From Corinectria fuckeliana (Eukaryota; Ascomycota; Sordariomycetes; Hypocreales; Nectriaceae), in contig WPDH01000101.1 of NCBI GenBank assembly GCA_019137255.1, positions 124,001 to 188,000 on the forward strand: a DNA stretch of 64,000 nt. Reading direction: 5' to 3'. Of the stretch, positions 56,855 to 64,000 are shown one piece after another (the stretch's first letter is position 1; the number at the start of each line of letters is the position of its first letter). The translations under genes and the position numbers were made by a program. The notes beneath the pieces were generated by a model. That model did not search any database. It was given only the letters and a program-made list of their open reading frames with translations, and was not told the origin of the DNA.

Positions 56855-57129
56855 ATGGCAAACGCTATAAAATGTAGAGCTGGTGGCTGCGACTATCTCC
56901 GGGCTCACTATGACACAAAGATCTCGCCATGGTGTCCATACCGTGAGTCCCCGTGTGCGGGCCGATTGCCCTATCCTCCTAGTGGTGTCTGTGATTGCGA
57001 GTTATGCTAACCGCGTACTTGTTCTGTGATGAACTAGATACTTGTCCTTATTGCACCAACCGATATAAAAAGAGTGCATCCAATGGATGTTCGGTTTGCA
57101 AGGGCTCGGATGACTGTGCCATCTTGTGA
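56855..57129 (+). CDS. Small two-exon cysteine-rich protein of 59 residues
   Basis: Exon 1 (56855-56942) and exon 2 (57038-57129) flank a 95-nt intron with GTGAGT donor, a GCTAAC branch sequence and a GAACTAG acceptor. The spliced frame gives 59 residues: MANAIKCRAGGCDYLRAHYD, TKISPWCPYHTCPYCTNRY and KKSASNGCSVCKGSDDCAIL. Eight cysteines occur as C-x4-C, a repeated CPY pair, C-x2-C and a final C, more like a metal-binding or zinc-ribbon module than a secreted knottin; there is no signal peptide. I do not recognise the family. The promoter is unusually good for the neighbourhood. A protein-like frame follows at once in another phase (57126-57299), so the true protein could be longer if a frameshift or further intron exists. 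Confidence 0.6.
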
Positions 57130-57870
57130 AGCTCGCAACACCTTGTACCACCATCGTGATATATTTGGACGACGACCTACCGCGCTCGTGGAGAAGAATT
57201 GTCAACCACGAGGTCGAGGACAGATACCAGCAAATCGCTTTTGCCATTTTTAGGAAAAAAGGTCGTTTGATTACATGTTATTCTATTATCGTGATCTAGT
57301 TGGGGTCTAAGCTTGGCTGGAATGGACTTGTCGTCACGATAAAGGCTTCCGATATAGAAAATGCGCTGATGACAAATTTCCATTGGGGGTTACATCTTGA
57401 AGTAGAAGTAACAAAGGACTGCCACCGGAGCACTGCCGCCGCTTAAATGCGTACCGGGCCGTACAGATGGCTGCATGATACACCCCTATCTCCCTTGGCT
57501 AGGCTGTGTAACGCCGTGTTGTTTGCATCCATGTCTACATTTCAAATGCAAGTCAGACTGATGTTGGCCCTGGGCCTCGCACTCCTGTGGGATTCATTAG
57601 TGACGGCTGCATGAGGCATTCGTAATGAGGCGCTGTCGTCCGCCTCACTCGCTAGGCACCAGTTGTTGACCTAAGGTGCTACTGTGAGGCAACATTTACA
57701 GCACCGCCAGCCCAGTCGTGATACGAGGCTGGCATCAGCGGGAGGAGGGCGCCTCACTGTTTTAATTCCCGGCAGTTGAACACATTTCAGCTAGAACCAG
57801 GGACTGGGAAGTCTTCTCTTGGCCAACAAGCAGACCCGACCCATCCACAATCACCTCGCTAGACACAAGG
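57130..57870. other. Interval with a short open continuation
   Basis: The first 170 bases contain a plus-strand frame KLATPCTTIVIYLDDDLPRS followed by RRIVNHEVEDRYQQIAFAIF, ending TAG at about 57300. It is protein-like but not in phase with the preceding small gene. The remaining 570 bases hold nothing recognisable. Confidence 0.35.
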
Positions 57871-58324
57871 AGTCTCTGGGAGCTGCATCTTGGTCAACTG
57901 CTCTCAGTAACAAAGTCACTGAAAAGGTTTCGCTGGGAATGGCACTTTGATTCGGTCTTGGGACACAGAGACAAGTTCAACACGCCGATCATCGACCTTG
58001 ACCACATTGTCGACGTTTTATCCAATGTTCGCGAGACTATTGCCGACTTGACCCTCTTGGAAAGTAAGGAGATTGACGATGTAGGCAACTACCCACCCTT
58101 AGAGGTAGAGGGTTCGTTTGGGGGCATTGTGAACATTGATCAAATAGAGCGACTACCTACAGGTTCCATTGATGTTCCTCGTGGGGTTCTCGCCGGAAAC
58201 AGCAGAACGGCATGGGTATCCTAGGCCACCCAGTGTTGAATCACCCCCTATCACGGACGACCTCGACGGGTACAATCTCTACAAGTGGGAAGACAAGAGC
58301 ATCTTCCAAATTCCAATTCTATAG
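57871..58324 (+). pseudogene. F-box/LRR-like fungal protein relic
   Basis: From about 57874 the plus strand reads LWELHLGQLLSVTKSLKRFR and WEWHFDSVLGHRDKFNTPII, then DLDHIVDVLSNVRETIADLT and LEVEGSFGGIVNIDQIERL. After one frame change near 58155 comes VPLMFLVGFSPETAERH and PPITDDLDGYNLYKWED, ending TAG at 58322-58324. This is the C-terminal leucine-rich part of a common fungal F-box family (typical ..FxxLxxFEVPLxFLVG.. pattern). The F-box itself and the 5' half are missing. It is a relic with one clear frameshift. Confidence 0.6.
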
Positions 58325-59373
58325 CCGAGCTCTTGCCGCTCTAGGCTGAGCTGCTGCCAAGAGCCGGAGATTCTGGACCTTGAACTAGACATGCCGGCCA
58401 CTTTTAAGATGCAGGCTGTAGGGACCGGGCATAAAGCGGTTGGATACTCTACGCCATGATTCTTCACCTATGATGGCCGCTGGCAACGCATGTACACTTC
58501 AGGTATTCTGATTCAATCAACCCGTTAAAAAGAAGCTCCCTGATTCGTGTCACCGCCTTCTAGCGCTCGCCACCGGCACGCTTCAAACACAAATATCTTC
58601 GGATCTTCGGTCGATACCGATGCAAGGGCCAGGCACAAAACTGCCTTCATCGTCTAGCGTGCGAGGCGTTTCGATAGCTCCAAAACCAAACCGCTTCAGC
58701 ACTCGCGCGGGGCTTACGCACTGCGGCCCACCAGCTGAAACGTTCGTTTAGGACGCCAAGGTAGCCTAGACCTAGACCTGGGCTCTGAAATCTGGTAGCA
58801 GAAACCTGGCTTAGCCCAGCGGGAGGCAGACGATGGTGAGTTCTATAGCTTTCGAGGATTTTCCCTTTGCGGGCGCGTTTGATCTTGGAGGGCAGAGCCA
58901 AGCTGACCGTAATGCCCTCACTATGTGCCTAGTATTTAGACTGCACTACCTCAATTACAAATACAATCAAATCACATCAAACATCTATTTAATACATTAT
59001 CAAACGTGATGTTTGCCAATTACCAGTACAGCGCCGCGATCCACTGCTAACACGAGTCTAACACGGCCGCCTCAGCCCATTCAAACAATTCCAGCGGTCT
59101 GCCGCTATTATTAGCTGATGATTAAATTACCGATTAGATGCTGTCGAATCAGATGTGAACATTGGCCCCATCCAATCGGTGGTTTAAGAAATCTGTAGTG
59201 TCCAGTAGCTTCATGACTAGACGAGACTATTGACGCCTCAAAACAATAGCTTCAAAGATGGACAGGCACTCCCGCCCCTATATTAGCCACTCTTTTCCTC
59301 CTGCGTTTTCACGGTTCGCTTCTTCTTCCCTCTCAGGTGCATCCTTCATCACCCAACCTATTCATTCGTTACC
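58325..59373. other. Intergenic, no gene recognised
   Basis: About 1 kb. The final 100 bases hold a TATA-like cctatatta (about 59277-59286) and pyrimidine tracts that probably serve the gene at 59374. Confidence 0.5.
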
Positions 59374-60216
59374 ATGCTCTCTACCATTCTGTTGTCTCTG
59401 GCTGTCAGCCTGCTGAGGCTCGACTTGGCTGTCGCGGGGCCGTGCCGACCGTCTACTACAGGTGACTAAAGTCCAAGGATACTTGAAGGTTCATCCCTAA
59501 CCCAAATTGCTCCAGTCTCGACGTCGGACGCATCGATTCCTTCAACGAGGTCGATTGCTTCCGAGACCACGGCTTCAACCGACGCCGTGTCCATCGATTC
59601 GACTTCTTTGTTCACTTCGACCCTCTCCGAGACAACCCTGAGCACCTCGGTTGAAACCTCCACCTCTTCCTCTGCGGCTCTCACGGTCCCGACATCCTTC
59701 AACCTGATCGCATCAACGGGTCCTGCTGCCAACAAAGTGCTCAGAGGTCGGGCGATCGACACTAGTCTCGTGCTGTTCAACATCCCCTACGGAGGAGACA
59801 TCGGGATGGCCTTTGATGCCAGCACCGGCCGTCTTCGTGCTTACAACGGCCTCTACATCTGCGCCTTTTACAACCGAGTACCTACTACTGCTTCGTTTGG
59901 TTTGTGCTCCTCGGGCAGCCAATCCAGACCGTTCATCACCTGCGAGCCGCCCACTGGCTCCAAGCTTGAGTGCAGCGTCCCTGCGGTTCGCTACACAGAG
60001 ACACAGATCATAGGCCAGCCAGGGACAGACGACGAGGGGCAGGTCTTTACCCAGTACACCCTAGTCGTCGACGTGGATGCCGCGCCCTGGACCAATTTCT
60101 ACTCCAGAACTTATACGGGATCCTTAGACCCACAGTGGGAGGCTAATATTGGCCCTGAGGGCGCTACCGGTGATAGTACTTTGACTCCCCTGGACTTTCT
60201 GGTCAGCGCTGTCTAG
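59374..60216 (+). CDS. Secreted Ser/Thr-rich protein of unknown function
   Basis: Exon 1 (59374-59461) and exon 2 (59516-60216) flank a 54-nt intron with GTGACT donor, a CCTAAC branch and a TCCAG acceptor, giving 262 residues. Residues 1-21 are a signal peptide (ILLSLAVSLLRLDLAVAG). Residues 30-90 are a Ser/Thr stalk likely to be O-mannosylated. The rest is a compact domain with YGGDIGMAFDASTGRLRAYN, four cysteines (ICAF, GLCSS, ITCEPP, LECSV) and a QYTLVVDVD strand. It resembles fungal secreted or cell-surface proteins without an assigned function. There is no membrane anchor or clear GPI signal. No lesion is seen. Confidence 0.75.
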
Positions 60217-61569
60217 CCATCTCTAGAAGGTGTCTTCGTTGTGTACTCAGGCTTTTGTTCTGTCGCCTTGTCTTCGTTGTGAGATTTTACTTTAGATTTT
60301 GTAAATAAATTAACTCAGCCGACCGAAGACCAGACTTCAGTAGAAGATGTGGCATTGATTCTTACGGGACGGATAAGCTTGGTCTTGTTAAAGATTATCC
60401 TGATTCACCTGGGAGCCTTTGCTTACGCTCTGTGTTCACTCGGGGGAAGATCAGCTCTAGATCTAACAGGGTATTTTATATCAACATCATTAATATCAAC
60501 TATAGCCACGCCGATATCACCGCCATGATGGTGTCAGAAGAGTTGCCAGTATTGGGCATTTCCCCTATGCCGCTCGTTACAACGATGGATAGAGGTGGGT
60601 ATTGCAATTGGCATGTAAGTTGTGGGCTATGGGAAAGCAAGTAATTGGTAAGATTGCGACCGTGCCTACACCTCAAATATCGAGTCAATGTGGGAAAGCA
60701 AGGCAAACTGACTGAACAGCTAGGCACGATCTCAGACCTCTTGAGAGTGCCGACTATATGTGGCTACAAGATTGTCGCCGGGCTAGTAGCGGTGATATGA
60801 CTACGACCGAGATGTCAGAACATGGCAGCTCTAGGTCTGATGATGTTTACTTGTGTGACTAGTGGGAAGTTGCCACTCCACGATATTTGACGACGTTGTG
60901 ATCTTGTTGGGGGGAAACGTCTGGCGATATATAGAACGAGACTATATGAGGTTGTTAACCTTCATAAAACTGTAACCTAAGGTGGGTAGCTAATTTCCTT
61001 CACTTAGATGCTATTAAAGAATTACTTAAATAAAGAAGCGTAAAAGGAAGTTTTGATAAGCTCCTAATTATATCTGAAGTAGCTTGAAGATAGATATATA
61101 ATATATATAAACTTACAGCTATGTTATTTAAGTGCTATAATAGTTATCTAATAGATTTAGTTAACAATTTTACGTAGTAGGTAATGTCTATACCTAACTA
61201 ATAATAATACTACTCACACCTGTAGTAGTGGCAGTACCGACTGAAAGTAATCACTAGTACTAGCAAACTGGGCAGTGCTACCAAACCATGCAACCAACTC
61301 CGGCTTTCATTGCATATGATTCAGATATGAGCATATGAATTCATCGACAAATCAACATCTTTACAAGAACTAGTAGGCGCTGTGAGCACCTCTTTACGTT
61401 GAACTTGTCAAATTCTACATACTAGTAACGCCTGTCGTGCACTATAGTAGGAGGTACGTAGAGCTCGCTTCATCTTGCGTACACAATGATGCAATGGCCG
61501 TATCGAGAGAGCTCAGTCTTCACCCGGGGGAGTGGCTCGCACTTGTCGAATGTCAGCCATCACGGCCTC
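60217..61569. other. Intergenic with an AT-rich island
   Basis: About 1.35 kb. The segment 61010-61210 is AT-rich with dense TA steps (such as agatatataatatatat), again like an eroded repeat. No gene was recognised. Confidence 0.45.
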
Positions 61570-62430
61570 TTAACCCTCGGGGCTCAAAAGCTTCGCGCCG
61601 CACATGTCCCAGAACTCGGCTACATCTTTGTCCGGCACCTCTGTCGGTCGCGGGCCCCCCTCCGCCCACAGCATCTGCACCACCTTGTCCGGGCGCTGCT
61701 CCCAGAGCTGCCGCACTATCTCCTCCGACTGGACGGGCCGGATGCCCGATATCCACAGCAGATGGCGCTGCAGGTTCACGTAGCCCTGGTCGTCGCCGCC
61801 GAGCCAGACGACCATGAACCCGCTGACAAGGTGCCGCGCCGCGTGTCGCAGCGTTGCATCGTACAGAGCCCCCATGCGCAGCCCCGATTCGTGGCGTGCC
61901 AGCTCGCCCACGGCCGCGCCCTTGAGCATCGACAGGCCCGATGCGCCCGCCCCGCCCTTCGCGTTGGTCGAGACGCGGAGGCACGGCGGCTGCGAGGTCA
62001 GCATGCGGCGCCAGGAGGCGTCGGGCCGGAGGAAGGGGTTGTCGTCGGACCGCAGGCTGGCCTGGTACAGCGGCAGCTCCGCGAAACGCGGGTAGCTCAT
62101 CATGGCGGCGGCGGGGAACGAGTACCAGGGGCTCTCGCCGTCGGGGGCCCGGGGCATGAAGGCGTCGATGTTTTCGAACCATGCGGGAAACATGTCTTTC
62201 AGCAAGGGGTTCTGCGTTTTGTGCGGGATGAAGCCGGGCTCGACGGCCTCGTCGATTGTTTCTGGTTGGAAGTAGAGCGCGCGCTGTAGCGGCAGAGACG
62301 CATTGATGACGGAGTGCCAGTGACGCGAGACCCTCAGCGTCGATAGGAGAAGGGTCCGCATGTCAACCTCAACGAGGATTGCCACGAGCAGTTCCTCGGC
62401 AGCAAGGACCGACTCCACTGCGGGCAGCAT
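61570..62430 (-). CDS. F-box-like domain protein
   Basis: A GC-rich, intron-less ORF of 286 residues from the ATG at 62430. Residues 8-52 (AAEELLVAILVEVDMRTLLL and VSRHWHSVINASLPLQRAL) form an F-box-like segment of the kind found in many fungal proteins that also carry the LQRALYFQP motif. The remainder has no repeat or catalytic motif I recognise. F-box proteins usually recruit targets to SCF ubiquitin ligases; for this group that is an extrapolation. The strongly GC-biased third positions differ from the surrounding relics and suggest selection. Two long frames on the other strand are shadows. Confidence 0.75.
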   Translation of the reverse strand: MLPAVESVLAAEELLVAILVEVDMRTLLLSTLRVSRHWHSVINASLPLQRALYFQPETIDEAVEPGFIPHKTQNPLLKDMFPAWFENIDAFMPRAPDGESPWYSFPAAAMMSYPRFAELPLYQASLRSDDNPFLRPDASWRRMLTSQPPCLRVSTNAKGGAGASGLSMLKGAAVGELARHESGLRMGALYDATLRHAARHLVSGFMVVWLGGDDQGYVNLQRHLLWISGIRPVQSEEIVRQLWEQRPDKVVQMLWAEGGPRPTEVPDKDVAEFWDMCGAKLLSPEG

Positions 62431-62754
62431 GGTGCTAGATTCTCGGGTGGAGAAGTTGTTCGAGCGATATCTGTAAAGTCGTTGTTGCTCAAACCCAGGT
62501 TCACGTCAGATGCCCCTCTTGCAGAGCAGCAACGCGGCCCCGCTGTAGGCATCCGGCCATCGCCAATTGTGATAGGTTCATGTCCGTCATTCGCCTGTCT
62601 TTATGCGTATAAGTGGGCGTACGCATTTGGGCCTAATTGGCGTACGCAGAGACCATCGTACCAGGTATCCGCTTACGCAAGAGACGCAGCCCTCTACGAA
62701 GAACGAGGCATCCTGTGATCCCAGAGTCAAGCGGACGTCGCGTGCCAAGCTTTC
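62431..62754. other. Short interval without a gene
   Basis: The upstream region of the F-box-like gene. It contains short repeated cgtacgc strings near 62615-62645 but no recognised feature. Confidence 0.4.
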
Positions 62755-62871
62755 AAAGACAAGAGAAACAGTGCAAGTCCCGGCGAAGAAGAAGCCCGTC
62801 TTCACACCCGTTCCCAAGCCGCCGATGATCAGCGGGCAGATGTCGAGACCGACCAAGTCCCAGATGTACAT
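62755..62871 (-). pseudogene. Fragment of an MFS sugar-transporter-like protein
   Basis: The minus strand reads GLGTGVKTGFFFAGTCTVSL followed by VF, which resembles the last membrane helix of fungal hexose/maltose-type transporters (usually ..KTGFFFxGT...). Only about 39 codons match; the PETKGR-type motif that should follow is absent. It is a small relic at best. Confidence 0.4.
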
Positions 62872-63074
62872 GGTCCGACTCGGACGATGCCGAGGGCGTA
62901 CTGGATCATGCTCATGTTGGAGCCCTGTTTGGTCGGGAGGCCGGCCTACTGGTAAAAGTACGTCTAGTATACGCGCAGACCGGTGCCCGAAATGATCTGG
63001 ATGCGAGTGAGACCATCGTGAAGTTGGAGGAATTAAGCTTCAACAGCCACTCAGGCTAGTACTCTAGTATTTAA
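62872..63074. other. Short intergenic stretch
   Basis: The 3' flank of the CHAT gene. Nothing was recognised. Confidence 0.5.
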
Positions 63075-64000
63075 CTATGTATTAAAGGTGGAAACCCGCC
63101 ACCCAGCTCGATAATGCACATAAGCCACCCATGGCGCAGGCCCAAGTTCCTCATCGTCCTCATCATTAAACACATCTCTTGTTGATCGCAGCTCACTTGT
63201 TGAAACTCCCTCACCTCTACCACCAGTCTCGTCCTCCCCCTTTGACGACAACTTCTCCAACCCTGCGCGTGCCCTTTGTGCCGTGGCCTTGGACGACCCA
63301 GCCAGCCAACTATCGCGCATTGTCCGAACAGCCTTGTGCAGGCCCCGACAAACCGAATCGTCTTCTATACCAGCATCTCTCATCTCTCCATAAGTAGTTT
63401 CCGCAATATCAACGCATGCCTTATCATCGACTTCCCAGAGTGTGCCAATAACGTGCCGGAAACCAGCTAACTGACAAGCACTGATCAAGTGGAGGTTCTC
63501 ATCCAGCAGGCGCTTGTCCTTGATCCGACTCGTCCCACAAGCTGAGAGATGGGCCAGAAACGGCGGATTGTCTCGCAAGTTGATGTTAAGCAGGTCCGCG
63601 ACTGTCAGGGGCTGGGTCTCCCAATCATCAAGGCGTAGATGACTTTTCAACGGATTCGTCTCGTCTGTCTCGCCATGGCCAGCAAAGTGGAAGATGTGGC
63701 AATCTTTCAGCTCTGAAAGGACATTATGGGTGAGTCTCGCTGGTTCGACAGACTCAAGTGACATTGACTCGCAGATCTCGCGGACTATCGACAACTCTTT
63801 GGTTGCCGACGGTAGGCTCTTACTGCCTGGTGTATTCTGCATGGCAACCATGACTGCTTTGGTAGAAGAAGGCCCGTGGTCCTCACGTGCTTCCATGATA
63901 GCCTTGAGGGAAGAACTATACGAAGACATGACTCTGTCCAGTACAGTCCCACCAGAGCCGTCGGTATGACGACCGGCGGCATGCAGCGGGAAGCGACTCA
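63075..64000 (-). CDS. CHAT-domain protein, C-terminal part
   Basis: The minus-strand frame is open from the window edge to the stop at 63075, about 308 residues, so the gene starts outside. The CHAT (caspase HetF associated with TPRs) peptidase fold is clear: FPLHAAGRHTDGSGG at the edge, MVAMQNTPGSKSLPSATKEL, the catalytic histidine in CHIFHFAGHGE, and the catalytic cysteine in PPFLAHLSACGTS. The late AGFRHVIGTLWEVDD is a highly typical CHAT block. An acidic tail (NDEDDEELGPAPWVAYVHYR) ends the protein. In fungi CHAT domains usually follow TPR arrays and are related to separase/caspase-like proteases. Both catalytic residues are present, so activity is plausible. No partner gene is visible inside the window. 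Confidence 0.85.
   Translation of the reverse strand, partial: SRFPLHAAGRHTDGSGGTVLDRVMSSYSSSLKAIMEAREDHGPSSTKAVMVAMQNTPGSKSLPSATKELSIVREICESMSLESVEPARLTHNVLSELKDCHIFHFAGHGETDETNPLKSHLRLDDWETQPLTVADLLNINLRDNPPFLAHLSACGTSRIKDKRLLDENLHLISACQLAGFRHVIGTLWEVDDKACVDIAETTYGEMRDAGIEDDSVCRGLHKAVRTMRDSWLAGSSKATAQRARAGLEKLSSKGEDETGGRGEGVSTSELRSTRDVFNDEDDEELGPAPWVAYVHYRAGWRVSTFNT

Noticed and set aside
61486..62289. 267-codon plus-strand frame
   Set aside because: Antisense shadow of the GC-rich F-box-like gene; no domain.
1..64000. Starship or other giant mobile element, or a metabolite gene cluster
   Set aside because: No tyrosine-recombinase captain, transposase, PKS, NRPS or terpene synthase signature was seen in any frame.

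Overview
The window is fungal nuclear DNA, most likely from a filamentous ascomycete (Pezizomycotina). Short GT-AG introns of about 50-95 nt with CTAAC or CTGAC branch points, Zn2Cys6 regulators, an RTA1 membrane protein, a deuterolysin, OCH1-like and LPS-type glycosyltransferases, an aspzincin, GIY-YIG/T5orf172 and C2H2 families and a CHAT protein all fit. The genus cannot be named from sequence alone. Gene density is low, decayed genes are many and AT-rich islands are scattered, so it looks like an accessory, perhaps subtelomeric, region; no telomere repeat is present.

Layout. 1-10 kb: an FAD aromatic monooxygenase, a long gap holding a relic of an ankyrin-associated family, a secreted FAD oxidoreductase and a degraded zinc-cluster regulator with an AT-rich insertion next to its start codon. 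10-17 kb: a twice-stopped alpha/beta hydrolase, an APH-type kinase relic, a small secreted cysteine protein, a P450 relic and a secreted SnoaL-like protein. 18-31 kb: a T5orf172 protein with a premature stop in its 5' part, a GT25 glycosyltransferase, two loci of one C2H2 family (one decayed, one nearly open), and a secreted cysteine protein with a decayed tandem paralogue. 30-38 kb: a GH3 beta-glucosidase, a divergent RTA1/Zn2Cys6 pair and an HNH relic. 39-48 kb: a coiled-coil protein with a three-copy repeat upstream, a dehydrogenase relic, a membrane protein interrupted by one TGA, an OCH1-like GT32 and an M35 metalloprotease. 48-64 kb: mostly gaps and relics (F-box, P450, NmrA-like, F-box/LRR-like, MFS), plus a pseudokinase-like protein, a 59-residue two-exon cysteine-rich protein, a secreted Ser/Thr-rich protein, an F-box-like protein and the C-terminal part of a CHAT-domain protein running off the end.

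No biosynthetic cluster or operon-like pathway is evident. The intact genes point to secretion and the host or plant interface: beta-glucosidase, metalloprotease, secreted oxidoreductase, SnoaL-like protein, small cysteine proteins and Golgi glycosyltransferases. One plausible regulatory pair is the divergent RTA1 gene and zinc-cluster factor at 34-37 kb. Family names come from recognising motifs by eye; no database search was run.
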